64,000 bases of DNA from Luteimonas sp. MC1572 (lineage in GTDB: Bacteria > Pseudomonadota > Gammaproteobacteria > Xanthomonadales > Xanthomonadaceae): positions 2,790,001 to 2,854,000 of the forward strand of contig NZ_CP067112.1 of the NCBI RefSeq assembly GCF_016615815.1, in the 5' to 3' direction. The notes under the pieces are model-generated. The model was not told the origin of the DNA. It did not search any database and saw only the letters and a program-made list of their open reading frames with translations. This document shows positions 18,461 to 28,480 of the stretch, piece by piece. Numbering within the stretch: position 1 is the first letter of the stretch; every line of letters starts with the position of its first letter. The translations under genes were made by a program, and so were the position numbers.

Positions 18461-18725
18461 CGGTGCCCCAATCCTCGGTCATCGGATCCAGCGCCTGCCG
18501 CGGCGGCATCTGCAGGTGGAAGCCGCGCAGCGCGAGGTTGCCGCGGACCACCGCGGCGTCCTCGATCGCCAGCTTGCGCCCCGGCTCCAGGTTCACGTCG
18601 AGGACGAACCGCAGCTCGCCGAGTTCGGCACGCAGCGACTCCGGAAGGCGGTCGAACTCCTCCCGGGCGGCGAGATAGACATAGGTGTCGGCCTTGCGAA
18701 GGCTCTTGTAGACGAAAGCGTGCAT
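18453..18725 (-). CDS. YcgL-domain protein
   Basis: 90-residue cytoplasmic protein of the YcgL (DUF709) family, starting MHAFVYKSLRKADTYVYL, the usual start for the family. I therefore use the ATG at 18725 instead of an ATG 75 bases upstream. In pseudomonads and enterics ycgL is linked to RNase D or cell-division genes; here it is joined to the ankyrin protein by an 8-base overlap. The molecular role is not established. Confidence 0.85.
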   Translation of the reverse strand: MHAFVYKSLRKADTYVYLAAREEFDRLPESLRAELGELRFVLDVNLEPGRKLAIEDAAVVRGNLALRGFHLQMPPRQALDPMTEDWGTDA

Positions 18726-18864
18726 CGACGGGTCTGCGGTCGGTTGGTGCCGACGGGCGGACATCGCGCATCGACGCACCGGGGCGGAAGCGTGCAGCAT
18801 AAAGCAACCGCGCCGCGAAGCCCGCCGCGGGCGCCAGCCGGAGGCGCCGCGCGACGGCGGAGGT

Positions 18865-19878
18865 TCAGTGGTAGCCGGAATCGGCTTCGATCTTGCCGCG
18901 AAACACCGAATACGACCACGCCGTGTAGCCGAGGATCACCGGCAGCAGCACCACCAGCCCGCCGAGCACGAACAGCTGCGACGACGGCGGCGACGCGGCC
19001 TCCCAGATGCTCAGCGACGGCGGCACGATGTTCGGCCAGATGCCCAGCACCAGGCCGATGAAGCCCAGCAGGAAGAAGCTCAGCGACAGCAGGAACGGCC
19101 GCACGTCGCGCCCCTCGTGCATGGTGGCGCGCCACAGCGCGAACACGTTGGCCAGCGCCAGCAGCGGCACCGGCGCCAGCCACCAGAAGTTGCCTTCGGC
19201 GAACCAGCGCGCCATCACCTGCGAATCGAGGAACGGCAGCCAGGCGCTGACCAGCCCCATGAACACCGCGACCACCAGCACCAGCGGACGCGCCAGCGTG
19301 CGCGCCACCAGCTGCAGCCGGCCGGCGGTCTTCAGGATCAGCCAGCACGCGCCAAGCAGCGCGTAGCCGAACAGCACCGCGGCGCCGGTCAGCATCGAGA
19401 ACGGGCTGAACCAGTCGAAGATGCCGCCGACATACTTGCCCGCCTCCAGCGGCATGCCTTCGACCAGCGCGCCGAGGATCACGCCCTGCGAGAACGCCGC
19501 CACCATCGATCCGACCGCGAACGCGCCGCCCCAGAAACGCTTCGCGCGCCGCGCCTTGAAGCGGAACTCGAAGGCCACGCCGCGGAAGATCAGCGCGATC
19601 AGCATCAGCAGCACCGGCACGTACAGCGCCGACAGCACCACCGCGTACGCCTTGGGGAATGCCGCCAGCAGCGCCGTTCCACCGAGCACCAGCCAGGTCT
19701 CGTTGCCGTCCCAGATCGGCGCCGCCGTGTTCATCATGTGGTCGAGCTGGTCGCTGTCCTCGGCGAACGGCGCCAGGATGCCGAGGCCGAGCACGAAGCC
19801 GTCGAGCAGCACGTACATCAGCACGCCGAAGCCGATCACGCCGAACCAGACCACCGGCAGCCAGGTTTCCATGCTCAT
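18865..19878 (-). CDS. cydB: Cytochrome bd ubiquinol oxidase subunit II
   Basis: Second subunit of the bd-type terminal oxidase, an integral membrane protein of 337 residues with about eight to nine TM segments. The typical N-terminal METWLP...WFGVIGFGVLMYVLLDG block and the PIWDGNETWLVLGG block are present. I start at the ATG giving MSMETW because GGAGG precedes it and it overlaps the cydA stop (ATGA). No cydX-like small ORF is visible in the 140 bases downstream, and no cydDC assembly genes are in the window. Confidence 0.95.
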   Translation of the reverse strand: MSMETWLPVVWFGVIGFGVLMYVLLDGFVLGLGILAPFAEDSDQLDHMMNTAAPIWDGNETWLVLGGTALLAAFPKAYAVVLSALYVPVLLMLIALIFRGVAFEFRFKARRAKRFWGGAFAVGSMVAAFSQGVILGALVEGMPLEAGKYVGGIFDWFSPFSMLTGAAVLFGYALLGACWLILKTAGRLQLVARTLARPLVLVVAVFMGLVSAWLPFLDSQVMARWFAEGNFWWLAPVPLLALANVFALWRATMHEGRDVRPFLLSLSFFLLGFIGLVLGIWPNIVPPSLSIWEAASPPSSQLFVLGGLVVLLPVILGYTAWSYSVFRGKIEADSGYH

Positions 19879-21284
19879 GGCCCCGCCTCCGCGGCATCGT
19901 CGTCGTCGCCGACCGACAGCGGCCGTGCCGGCGTCTTGTCGCCACCTTCGGTGTCTGGGGCCTCCTCGAACGGCTGCGGGCCCTTGCGCACCAGCCCCAG
20001 CAGGTACCAGCTGCCGGCGCCGAAGATCACCGCATAGGCGACCGCATAGGTGGCCAGCGAGGCCATCACCGCCGCCGCCTCGATGTTGGGGCTGACCGCC
20101 TCGCTGGTGCGCAGCAGCCCGTAGACCACGTACGGCTGGCGGCCGATCTCCACCACGTACCAGCCGGCAAGCAGGGCGATGAAACCCGCAGGGCTCAGCA
20201 GCCGCCAGCCATCGAGCAGCCAGCGCGATGCGAACAGGTGGCCGCGCCACCAGGCGAACGCCGAGGCCAGCGCCAGCAGCAGCATCGCCACGCCCAGTCC
20301 GACCATGATCCGGAAGCCCCAGAACACCGGCAGCACCGGAGGCCGCTCGCTGGCCGGGACCGCTTTCAGCGGCTGGATCTCGCCGTCCCAGCTGTGGGTC
20401 AGGATCAGGCTGCCGAGGCGCGGCACGGCGACTTCGTAATGATTGCGCTCCTGCGCCGCGTCGGGCCATGCGAACAGCACCAGTGGCACGCCCGCCCCCG
20501 GCTCGCCCGTTTCCCAGTGCCCCTCCATCGCCGCCAGCTTCACCGGCTGGTGCTCGCCGACGTTCAGCCCGTGCAGGTCGCCCACCAGCACCTGCAGCGG
20601 CAGCGCGATCGCGGCGAACGCCACCGCGAGCTTCAGCATCCGCTGCCCCTCCGCCACGTGCACGCCGCGGCGCAGGTACCAGGCGCTCACGCCGCCGATC
20701 ACGAAGCAGGTGGTGATGAACGCCGCCAGCACCATGTGCGCCAGCCGGTACGGGAACGACGGATTGAAGATGATCGCCATCCAGTCGACCGGCTGGAACA
20801 TGCCGCCGACGATCTCGTGGCCCTGCGGTGTCTGCATCCAGCTGTTGGCGGCGAGGATCCAGAACGTCGAGAACAGCGTGCCGAGCGCCACCATGCAGGT
20901 CGCGAAGAAATGCAGCCGGGGCGACACCCGCTTCCAGCCGAACAGCATCACGCCGAGGAAACTGGCTTCGAGGAAGAACGCGGTGAGGACCTCGTAGGCG
21001 AGCAGCGGTCCGAGGATCGCGCCGGCGCGTTCGGAGAGCACCGCCCAGTTGGTGCCGAACTGGAAGCTCATCACGATGCCGCTCACCACGCCCATGCCGA
21101 ACGAGATCGCGAAGATCCTGAGCCAGAAGAAGTACAGGTCGCGCCACATCGTGTCGCGGGTGCGCAGCCAGCGCCATTCCAGGAACGCCAGCCAGTGCGC
21201 CAGGCCGATGGTGAAGGCCGGGAACAGGATGTGGAACGAAATCACGAAGCCAAACTGGATCCGCGAGAGCAGCAATGCATCCAC
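19875..21284 (-). CDS. cydA: Cytochrome bd ubiquinol oxidase subunit I (short-Q-loop type)
   Basis: Heme-carrying subunit that oxidises quinol and reduces O2. 469 residues: shorter than E. coli CydA (522), consistent with the short Q-loop or cyanide-insensitive (CioA-like) class. The N-terminal SRIQFGFVISFH block holds the heme b595-type His, and the conserved block GRQPYVVYGLLRT is intact. I chose the GTG at 21284 because GGAG lies six bases upstream and it places the protein start where the family starts; upstream ATGs would add a non-conserved Arg-rich segment. cydB follows with a 4-base overlap. Confidence 0.93.
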   Translation of the reverse strand: MDALLLSRIQFGFVISFHILFPAFTIGLAHWLAFLEWRWLRTRDTMWRDLYFFWLRIFAISFGMGVVSGIVMSFQFGTNWAVLSERAGAILGPLLAYEVLTAFFLEASFLGVMLFGWKRVSPRLHFFATCMVALGTLFSTFWILAANSWMQTPQGHEIVGGMFQPVDWMAIIFNPSFPYRLAHMVLAAFITTCFVIGGVSAWYLRRGVHVAEGQRMLKLAVAFAAIALPLQVLVGDLHGLNVGEHQPVKLAAMEGHWETGEPGAGVPLVLFAWPDAAQERNHYEVAVPRLGSLILTHSWDGEIQPLKAVPASERPPVLPVFWGFRIMVGLGVAMLLLALASAFAWWRGHLFASRWLLDGWRLLSPAGFIALLAGWYVVEIGRQPYVVYGLLRTSEAVSPNIEAAAVMASLATYAVAYAVIFGAGSWYLLGLVRKGPQPFEEAPDTEGGDKTPARPLSVGDDDDAAEAGP

Positions 21285-21449
21285 GCTGTGCTCCGCGATG
21301 CGGGCGGGCGCATCGCCGCCGACGATTGTGCGCCGAAACCGGCGTGACCGCGGTTCAGGCCACGTGAACACCACCATGACCACCGGCCCACGGGCATGAC
21401 GCGGGCCGGCTGCTACGCTGGCGCGTCACGTTCCAGGGGTCCCTGCACC

Positions 21450-23840
21450 ATGCGCCATCGCTCCGTCGCTCCATTCCTGTCGCTGCTGCTCGCCGCGGTT
21501 CCGGCGGGCCACGCCCTGGCGCAACCCGCGCAGGTACTCGACCTGCACCAAGTGATGGCCGACCCGGACTGGATCGGCCAGCCGGTCGAGCGGATGTGGT
21601 GGTCGTGGGACGGCGGTACCGCCTACTACAGCGCCAAGCGCATCGGCAGCAACATCCGCGACACATACGCCCAGCCGATCGCCGGGGGCGCGGCGACGCT
21701 GGTCGATGGCGCTGCCCGCGGCGGGATCGATGCGCTCAACCCGCTTTACGATGTGGCGCGCAACCGCATGGCGTTCGTGCGCAACGGCGACGTCTTCGTC
21801 CGCGACCTGCGCGGCGGCACGCTGCAGCAGCTGACCCGCAGCGAGGCCCTGGAATCGCAGCTGCAGTGGGCGCGCGACGGCGCGCTGGTGTGGCGCAGCG
21901 GCAACGACTGGTTCCGCTGGAGCGCCGCGACCGGGGTCGGCCAGGCGGCCAGCCTCAAGGCCGAGGACGCCCCGGGCACCCCGCCCAAGGCCGACGAGCT
22001 CCGCGAGCGCCAGCTGCGCTACATCGAGACGCTGCGCGTGGAACGCGCGCGCCGCGACGGGATGCGCGAGCAGGCCGACGCCTGGCGCCGCGCCGACGCC
22101 ACCCGCGCGCCGGCCCCGGCATACCTCGGCAAGGGCGTCGAGATCCAGGGCAGCGCGCTGTCACCGGACGGGCGCTGGCTGCTGGCGGTCACCCAGGCCA
22201 AGGGCGCCGAGTCGGGGCAGAAGGGCAAGATGCCGCAGTACGTCACCGAATCCGGCTACGAGGAGTTCGAGGACGTGCGCACCCGCGTCGGCCGCGCCGA
22301 TCCCGCGCCGCAGTCGTTCTGGCTGGTGTCGGTGGCCGATGGCCAGGTGCGCGAGCTGAAGACCGACAGCCTGCCGGGCATCACCGCCGACCCGCTGGCG
22401 GCGCTGCGCAAGGCGGCGGGCCAGGACGCGCTGAAGGGCCACCGCGCCGTGCGCATCGAGGCCGGCGGCCCCGACGGCATCACCGACGCCGCACGCTGGA
22501 GCGACGACAGCCGCGGCCTGGCGCTGATGCTGCACTCGGTGGACAACAAGGACCGCTGGCTTGCCACCGTCGACCTGGCGCAGGCGCGGCTGCAGCCGGT
22601 GCACCGCCTGACCGACGCCGCCTGGATCAACTGGGGCTTCAACGACTTCGGCTGGATGCCTGACGGCGGCGACCTGTGGTTCCTTTCCGAAGAGTCCGGC
22701 TGGTCGCACCTGTACCGGGCGTCCGGCGGCCGTGCCAGGGCGCTGACCTCGGGACGCTGGGAAGCGTCGATGCCGGTACTGTCCGCCGACGGCCGCGGCT
22801 TCCTGTTCCTGTGCAACCGCGCGCGTCCGGGCGACTACGAGGTCTGCCAGGTGGACGCCGCGGGTGGCGAGGTGCGCGAACTCACCACGCTCGACGGCGT
22901 GGAGGATTTCGTCGCTTCGCCCGACGGCAGCCACGTGCTGGTGCGCCATTCGTCGAGCTACGTGCCGCCGCAGCTGTCGGTGGTCGAGGCCGCGGGCGGC
23001 AGCGCGCGCCAGCTCACCGACACCCGTTCTGCGGAATTCAAGCGCTTCGACTGGCTGCAGCCGGAGTACGTGCAGGTGCCGTCGAAGCACGGCGCCGGCA
23101 CCGTCTGGGGCAAGTACTACGGTCCTGCCACGATGGAGCCGGGGCGCACCTACCCGGTTGTGATGTTCGTGCACGGCGCCGGCTACCTGCAGAACGTCAG
23201 CGATCGCTACCCGAACTACTTCCGCGAGCAGATGTTCCACAACCTGCTGGTGCAGCAGGGCTACATCGTGCTGGACCTGGACTTCCGCGCGTCCGAAGGC
23301 TACGGCCGCGACTGGCGCACGGCGATCTACCGGCAGATGGGCCATCCGGAACTCGAGGACCATCTCGACGGCATCGACTGGCTGGTCGCGCACAAGCAGG
23401 CCGACCGCGAGCGCGTCGGCATCTACGGCGGCAGCTACGGCGGGTTCCTGACGTTCATGGCGCTGTTCCGCGAAGCGGGCACGTTCAAGGCCGGCGCGGC
23501 CCTGCGCCCGGTGAGCGACTGGTCGCAGTACAACCACGCGTACACCGCGAACATCCTCAACACGCCGGCGCTCGATCCGGGCGCCTACGCGAAGTCGTCG
23601 CCGCTGGAGTATGCGGAGGGCCTGCAGGACCACCTGCTGATCGCGCACGGCATGATCGACGACAACGTGTTCTACAAGGACTCGGTGATGCTGGCGCAGC
23701 GCCTGATCGAGCTGCGCAAGGACAAGTGGGAGCTGGCGAGCTATCCGCTGGAGCGGCACGGGTTCGTGCATGCCGACTCCTGGTACGACGAGTACCGCCG
23801 CATCCTCGAGTTGTTCAACCGCACGCTCAAGGCGCCCTGA
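21450..23840 (+). CDS. Secreted S9-family prolyl oligopeptidase-like peptidase
   Basis: 796-residue serine peptidase with a signal peptide (residues 1-~25, cleavage near ALAQ). Residues ~40-540 form a beta-propeller-like domain (repeated SPDGRW, DDS, LTS motifs). The C-terminal alpha/beta-hydrolase domain carries the catalytic triad: Ser662 in GGSYGG, Asp737/738 in DDNVF, His770 in ERHGF. The ATG at 21450 follows an AGGGG site. It likely degrades peptides in the periplasm or medium, in line with the proteolytic lifestyle of this family of bacteria. Alternative annotation: DPP-type peptidase; the substrate end-specificity cannot be read from the sequence. Confidence 0.9.
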   Translation: MRHRSVAPFLSLLLAAVPAGHALAQPAQVLDLHQVMADPDWIGQPVERMWWSWDGGTAYYSAKRIGSNIRDTYAQPIAGGAATLVDGAARGGIDALNPLYDVARNRMAFVRNGDVFVRDLRGGTLQQLTRSEALESQLQWARDGALVWRSGNDWFRWSAATGVGQAASLKAEDAPGTPPKADELRERQLRYIETLRVERARRDGMREQADAWRRADATRAPAPAYLGKGVEIQGSALSPDGRWLLAVTQAKGAESGQKGKMPQYVTESGYEEFEDVRTRVGRADPAPQSFWLVSVADGQVRELKTDSLPGITADPLAALRKAAGQDALKGHRAVRIEAGGPDGITDAARWSDDSRGLALMLHSVDNKDRWLATVDLAQARLQPVHRLTDAAWINWGFNDFGWMPDGGDLWFLSEESGWSHLYRASGGRARALTSGRWEASMPVLSADGRGFLFLCNRARPGDYEVCQVDAAGGEVRELTTLDGVEDFVASPDGSHVLVRHSSSYVPPQLSVVEAAGGSARQLTDTRSAEFKRFDWLQPEYVQVPSKHGAGTVWGKYYGPATMEPGRTYPVVMFVHGAGYLQNVSDRYPNYFREQMFHNLLVQQGYIVLDLDFRASEGYGRDWRTAIYRQMGHPELEDHLDGIDWLVAHKQADRERVGIYGGSYGGFLTFMALFREAGTFKAGAALRPVSDWSQYNHAYTANILNTPALDPGAYAKSSPLEYAEGLQDHLLIAHGMIDDNVFYKDSVMLAQRLIELRKDKWELASYPLERHGFVHADSWYDEYRRILELFNRTLKAP

Positions 23841-23871
23841 GGGCGCCGGCACGGCGGCTTACAATGGCGCC

Positions 23872-24804
23872 ATGAACGATTTCGACCGCGTCCGCGGCTA
23901 CCTGACCGACCTGCAGGACCGCATCTGCGCGGCCATGGAAGGCGCCGACGGCGCCGCCCGGTTCCATGAGGACGCCTGGACACGGCCCGACGACAGCGCC
24001 GACGGTGGCCTGTCCGGCGGCGGGCGCACCCGCATCCTGCGCGACGGCGCGGTGTTCGAGCAGGCCGGCATCGGCTTCTCCGACGTCTCCGGCACCCGGC
24101 TGCCGCCGTCGGCCACGGCCAACCGGCCGGAGCTCGCCGGCGCCTCGTGGCGCGCGGTCGGCGTGTCGCTGGTCTTCCACCCGCGCAATCCCTACCTGCC
24201 CACCACCCACGCCAACGTCCGCCATTTCCGTGCCGAGCGCGATGGCGCCACCGTGGCCTCGTGGTTCGGCGGCGGCTTCGACCTCACGCCCTTCTATCCC
24301 TTCGACGACGACGTGCTGCACTGGCACCGCACCGCGCGCGCGCTGTGCGAGCCGTTCGGCGGCGAGGCGCGCTACGCGGCGCACAAGCGCTGGTGCGACG
24401 AGTACTTCTTCCTGAAGCACCGCGACGAGACGCGCGGCGTCGGCGGCCTGTTCTTCGACGACCTGGCCGACGACTTCGAACGCGACTTCGCCTACACGCG
24501 CGCGGTCGGCGACGGCTTCCTCGATGCGTGGCTGCCGATCGTGGAGCGTCGCAAGGGAATGCCATATGGCGAGCGCGAGCGCGAATTCCAGCTCTACCGC
24601 CGCGGCCGCTACGTCGAGTTCAACCTGGTCTGGGACCGCGGCACGCACTTCGGCCTGCAGTCGGGCGGCCGCAGCGAATCGATCCTGATGAGCCTGCCGC
24701 CGCTGGCACGCTGGGAATACGGGTACCAGCCCGAGCCGGGCAGCGCGGAAGCGCGCCTGGCCGACTACCTGCGGCCGCGTGACTGGCTGGCGGAGCCGGG
24801 CTGA
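23872..24804 (+). CDS. hemF: Oxygen-dependent coproporphyrinogen III oxidase
   Basis: Haem biosynthesis enzyme converting coproporphyrinogen III to protoporphyrinogen IX with O2. 310 residues, close to the E. coli enzyme (299). The family blocks are visible: [12 protein letters not shown] with the catalytic His, [39 protein letters not shown] and [23 protein letters not shown]. The start MNDFDR at 23872 lies 31 bases after the peptidase stop. hemB is elsewhere in this window. Presence of the aerobic enzyme fits an aerobe with a bd oxidase. Confidence 0.97.
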   Translation: MNDFDRVRGYLTDLQDRICAAMEGADGAARFHEDAWTRPDDSADGGLSGGGRTRILRDGAVFEQAGIGFSDVSGTRLPPSATANRPELAGASWRAVGVSLVFHPRNPYLPTTHANVRHFRAERDGATVASWFGGGFDLTPFYPFDDDVLHWHRTARALCEPFGGEARYAAHKRWCDEYFFLKHRDETRGVGGLFFDDLADDFERDFAYTRAVGDGFLDAWLPIVERRKGMPYGEREREFQLYRRGRYVEFNLVWDRGTHFGLQSGGRSESILMSLPPLARWEYGYQPEPGSAEARLADYLRPRDWLAEPG

Positions 24805-24819
24805 GCCTCCGCGACCGGC

Positions 24820-25305
24820 TCAGCGCGAGTCATCCTTGCGCGGGACCACGGTGATGGTGCCGTCGACCTCCAGGGTCACCAGCGCGGCACCCGAGACGTC
24901 GGGCAGGCCGCTGTCGCGCAGCGCCTCCTCGAGGTCCTTGCGGCTGATGTTCTGGGCTCGCAGGACCGGTTCGAACATCACCCCGTCGCGTGCCAGCAGC
25001 ACTGGACTGCCCTCGACGAGCTTCTCCACGCGCCGGCTGCGCGCGGTCACGAAGCCCACCACCCAGTTGCAGGCGACCAGGGTGGCGGCCAGCAGCAATC
25101 CGCCGAGCAGCGAGGAATCCTCGCCGAGGAGCGCGTTCTGCACCGCGCTGCCCAGCAGCACCACGACCAGCAGGTCGAAGGGCGTGAACTGCCCCACCGT
25201 GCGCTTGCCGGACAGGCGCAACATCGCCAGCAGCATGAAATAGACCGCCACCGCGCGCAGCATGAACTCCCACCACGGCATCGCGAGTGCGAACAGGTCG
25301 GACAT
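24820..25305 (-). CDS. DUF421 (YetF-like) membrane protein
   Basis: 161-residue protein with two to three TM helices in the first ~85 residues, including FTPFDLLVVVLLGSAVQNAL, followed by a soluble DUF421 domain of the YetF/YkjA type with the ARDG and NISRKDLEEALR blocks. Bacillus relatives are short membrane proteins of similar design; function not established. The ATG at 25305 is preceded by AGAGGTG. It converges on hemF (15-base gap) and diverges from the diguanylate cyclase gene. Confidence 0.88.
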   Translation of the reverse strand: MSDLFALAMPWWEFMLRAVAVYFMLLAMLRLSGKRTVGQFTPFDLLVVVLLGSAVQNALLGEDSSLLGGLLLAATLVACNWVVGFVTARSRRVEKLVEGSPVLLARDGVMFEPVLRAQNISRKDLEEALRDSGLPDVSGAALVTLEVDGTITVVPRKDDSR

Positions 25306-25482
25306 GGCGCGTGCACCTCTGGACGGGCGACGAGTGTCCCACCGCGCCGTGAAGGAGGCGCGCTCGCGTGCCTGGAGCGCGGTGCATGCCGGGGACACGA
25401 CGGGTGACTCCGCGCGACGCCGCGGTGGCGCCTCCTGCACGTGGCGTGGGCTAAAGTGCCGGTCCGCACCCCCGAGACCGTC

Positions 25483-27276
25483 ATGCTTCACCGCCTGAGA
25501 CTGCCGCGTACGTATTGGGCCGACCGGTCCCTCCTGGCATTCCTGATCGCGACGACCGCGTGGCTCTCGCTCACCCTCGCGCGCGGGCCGGGCGAACTGG
25601 CCGCGATCTGGGTGGGCAACGGCATCCTCACCGGCTGGCTGCTGTCCAGGCGCACGGCGACATGGCCCGGCTACATCGCGGTCGCGTTCGCGGCGGAGTT
25701 GCCGGCACGCATGCTGGCCGGCGACGAGCCCTCGTACGCGTTCGCCATCGCGGCATGCAACCTGCTTGAAGTGCTGACAGTGGCCGGCGTCGTCCGCAGC
25801 CGCGTACCCGACATCCGTGCACCGAAGGACTGGGTCGGCCTGGGCGGCATCGCGACCGGGTCGACGCTCATGGCCTGCGCGGTGTCCGGACTGATCGCCG
25901 CGAGCGTGGCGCAGGCCTTGCACGGCCAGGACTTCGTGCGCTCCCTCGGTGGCTGGTATGCCGCCCACGTCGTCGGCATGGTGATCCTGGCCACCACGAC
26001 CCTGGTCGCACAGCGCGGGCTGGGCCTGTTCATTGCGCCGGGCCGGCGCTGGAGCCTGGCGATCACCATGGCGGTGCTGGTCGCGGTGGGGTCCGGCGTG
26101 TTCCTCACCAGCTACCCGGTGCTGTTCCTGACCTATCCCGCCCTGCTGCTCGTCGCCATGCGCCACCAGTTCGTGGGCGTGGCACTGGGCGTGATCGCCC
26201 TGGGGCTGATTGCAGCCGTCGCCACCACCCTGGGGCATGGGCCGCTGTGGCTGCGCCAGGACCTCGACGGTGCAGGCCGGATCGCGCTGCTGCAGATCTA
26301 CCTCGCGGGTGGCTGCCTGATGACCATCCCCATGTGCCTGGCCATGGCCGAACGCAAGCGCCTCGCCGCGCGCCTGGGTGAGAGCGAACGCCGCTACCGC
26401 ATGCTCGCCGACCATTCGCATGACGTCATCGCCCGGATCCGGGCCGATGGTGAACGCGTGTATGTGTCGCCATCGGCAGCGGAGATGTTCGGCCGGACGC
26501 CCGCGGAAATGCTCGGCTCGCGCTGGGACATCGTGCATCCCGACGATGTCGCGCAGCAACGGCAGGCCATGGCCGAGGTGCTTGCCACCGGTGAAACCCG
26601 CACCGACATCTACCGGGTGCGGCACAAGGATGGCCACCACGTCTGGATCGAGGCGGTCGCACGGTGCATCCCCGCCGACGACGGCAGCGGCCCGCCCGAC
26701 CTCATGCTCACCGCGCGCAACATCAGCCGGCGCGTGGCGGCCGAGCAGGCGCTCGCGGAGAGCCGGCGCGAACTGGAGCGGCTGTCCCGCGTCGATGCCC
26801 TCACCGACCTGGCCAACCGGCGCCAGTTCGAGGAACGCTTCGCGCTGGCGCTGAAGCGGCTGCAGCGCCACGGCATGCCGGTCGCGCTGATGTGCCTGGA
26901 CATCGACCACTTCAAGCAGATCAATGACGGCCACGGCCACGCCGCCGGCGACACCGTGCTGCAGGTGTTCGCCAAGCGCCTGTGCGACAGCGTGCGCGAG
27001 ACCGACCTGGTCGCGCGCCTGGGCGGCGACGAGTTCGTCATCCTGATCGAGGACGCCGCGCCCGGCGCGGCCGAAACCATCGCGCGCAAGGTGGTCGACG
27101 CGACCGCCGGGGCGATCGATGCCAGCGGCACCCTGCTCACCGTCACCACCAGCATCGGCATCGCCTACGCGCAGCGGCCCACCGCTGCCGCGAAACTGAT
27201 GGCGATGGCGGACGCCGCGCTGTACGAGGCGAAGAAGGCGGGCCGCAACCGCTACGAGGTCGCCACGGTGTCCTGA
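25483..27276 (+). CDS. Membrane diguanylate cyclase (MASE1-PAS-GGDEF)
   Basis: 597 residues. Residues ~15-295 hold about eight TM helices of the MASE1 sensory type (early AAIWVGNGILTGWLL block). A PAS domain (~310-430, FGRTPAEMLGSRWDIVHPDD) and a short coiled linker follow, then a C-terminal GGDEF domain with an intact GGDEF at 514-518 and an RETD inhibitory I-site five residues earlier. It should make c-di-GMP from two GTP, with product feedback. The ATG at 25483 was chosen; an upstream ATG lacks support. Its 3' end overlaps the convergent glk gene by 25 bases. The signal sensed is unknown. Confidence 0.92.
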   Translation: MLHRLRLPRTYWADRSLLAFLIATTAWLSLTLARGPGELAAIWVGNGILTGWLLSRRTATWPGYIAVAFAAELPARMLAGDEPSYAFAIAACNLLEVLTVAGVVRSRVPDIRAPKDWVGLGGIATGSTLMACAVSGLIAASVAQALHGQDFVRSLGGWYAAHVVGMVILATTTLVAQRGLGLFIAPGRRWSLAITMAVLVAVGSGVFLTSYPVLFLTYPALLLVAMRHQFVGVALGVIALGLIAAVATTLGHGPLWLRQDLDGAGRIALLQIYLAGGCLMTIPMCLAMAERKRLAARLGESERRYRMLADHSHDVIARIRADGERVYVSPSAAEMFGRTPAEMLGSRWDIVHPDDVAQQRQAMAEVLATGETRTDIYRVRHKDGHHVWIEAVARCIPADDGSGPPDLMLTARNISRRVAAEQALAESRRELERLSRVDALTDLANRRQFEERFALALKRLQRHGMPVALMCLDIDHFKQINDGHGHAAGDTVLQVFAKRLCDSVRETDLVARLGGDEFVILIEDAAPGAAETIARKVVDATAGAIDASGTLLTVTTSIGIAYAQRPTAAAKLMAMADAALYEAKKAGRNRYEVATVS

Positions 27277-28298
27277 GGCCCCGCAGCGGCCGGGTCCGGC
27301 CCGGCCTCGCGCAGCGCCATCGCCGCACCCAGCAGCCCGGGATTGGCATGGGTGGCGATCTGGATCGACACCGGCTCGAGATAGGCGGCGAAGCGGCCCT
27401 TGGCGAGGAAGCGTTCGCGGAACGCGCTCGCGCGCAGGAAGGGAATGAAGCGCGGCACGATGCCACCGGCGATCACCACCGCGCGCGCGCCATGCACGAG
27501 GGCGACGTCGCCGGCGACGCTGCCGAGGATCGCGCAGAAGCGCGCCAGTGCGCGCCGCGATGCCACGTCATGCCCGTCCAGCGCGGCGGCGACGATGTCG
27601 GCGGGATCGCGCAGCGGCGCATCCCCGCCGAACGGCGAACCCGTGGCGCCGTCATCCTGGCGCAGCACGGCATCGATCGCGGACAACCCGCTGCCCGACA
27701 GCAGCCGTTCCCAGGACACGCGGCCATGGCGCGCGGTCGCCCAGTCCGCCAGCGCGCGCTCCTCTTCGCCCAGCGGGGCGAAGCCGACGTGGCCGCCTTC
27801 GGTCTCCACTGCATGCCAGCCGCGCGCGGCGTCCCCCACCAGCAGGCCGACGCCGAAGCCGGTGCCGGGCCCGAGCACGGAGACCGGGCCGCGCGTGAAG
27901 TCGTGCCCCTGGCCATAGAGCGCGACACGCTCGCTTGGCGCCAGCACGGGCACCGCGCGCGCGACGGCGCCGAAATCGTTGATCAGGCGCAGTTCCTCGA
28001 ACCCGAGCGAGGCGCGCAGCTCATGCCGGCTGAACGACCAGGCGCGATTGGTCAGGCGGATGCCGTCGCCGTCGACCGGGGCGGCCAACGCGATCGCCGC
28101 GCGCCGCGGGCGCGCACCCACGGCGGCGAGGTAGTGCTCGGCCGCGTGCTGCAGGCTGGCGAACCCGGCGTTGCGCAGGGACTGAACCTCGTGCAGCTCC
28201 GGCACGGGCAGCGACGGGTCGCACAGGGCGAAACGCGCATTGGTGCCGCCGATGTCGGCGATCAGCGCAAGGTCGCTGGTCGAAGGGAGGCTCGTCAT
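27252..28298 (-). CDS. glk: Glucokinase
   Basis: Cytoplasmic ATP-dependent kinase making glucose 6-phosphate. 348 residues, a member of the Glk family. The phosphate-1 block ADIGGTNARF is near the N-terminus; LINDFGAVA carries the catalytic Asp, and the GPGTGFGVG and ETEGGHVGF blocks complete the sugar site. The ATG at 28298 is preceded by GGAG at good spacing; an earlier ATG (28340) is inside the polA-distal terminator region. The gene lies downstream of polA on the same strand but is separated from it by a terminator. Confidence 0.93.
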   Translation of the reverse strand: MTSLPSTSDLALIADIGGTNARFALCDPSLPVPELHEVQSLRNAGFASLQHAAEHYLAAVGARPRRAAIALAAPVDGDGIRLTNRAWSFSRHELRASLGFEELRLINDFGAVARAVPVLAPSERVALYGQGHDFTRGPVSVLGPGTGFGVGLLVGDAARGWHAVETEGGHVGFAPLGEEERALADWATARHGRVSWERLLSGSGLSAIDAVLRQDDGATGSPFGGDAPLRDPADIVAAALDGHDVASRRALARFCAILGSVAGDVALVHGARAVVIAGGIVPRFIPFLRASAFRERFLAKGRFAAYLEPVSIQIATHANPGLLGAAMALREAGPDPAAAGPQDTVATS

Positions 28299-28339
28299 GG
28301 GCTCCAATGTACGTGCATACGATTCCAGGATCGCGGGCA

Positions 28340-28376
28340 ATAAAAAGCCCCGCAGGCAGGGGGGGCCGGCGGGGCT
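28340..28376 (-). terminator. Strong rho-independent terminator downstream of polA
   Basis: On the minus strand the stem AGCCCCGC / GCGGGGCT has a C-rich 15-base loop and is followed directly by TTTTTATT. It lies about 200 bases after the polA stop, which is far for a simple gene terminator. Confidence 0.85.
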
Positions 28377-28480
28377 GGAGAACGGGGCTCGGGGAGAAGC
28401 CGTCGTTCCGGGGTCGATCAGCTCCAGGGGAGGGAGTGATCAGTGACAGACCTTGCATCTGTCACGGGCTATATGACCAC
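28341..28480 (-). ncRNA. Candidate small RNA or processed 3' UTR between polA and glk
   Basis: The minus strand between polA and the T-run terminator contains an 8-bp hairpin (GTGACAGA / TCTGTCAC, 28443-28465), a single-stranded C-rich segment complementary to Shine-Dalgarno sequences (CTCCCTCCCCTGG, 28425-28437) and then the terminator. Hairpin, C-rich seed and terminator are the layout of trans-acting sRNAs. The position just after polA is where Spot 42 (enterics) and ErsA (pseudomonads) are encoded. No convincing promoter was found, so processing from the polA transcript is possible. The 5' end is a guess. Confidence 0.35.

Noticed and set aside
18726..18864. A cydX-like small subunit gene after cydB
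   Set aside because: No short hydrophobic reading frame with a ribosome-binding site is present on the minus strand in this stretch.
25441..25482. Earlier ATG for the diguanylate cyclase and a TAAAGT -10 element in the same place
   Set aside because: The added residues are not membrane-like and no ribosome-binding site precedes that ATG; the TAAAGT lacks a -35, so neither is annotated.
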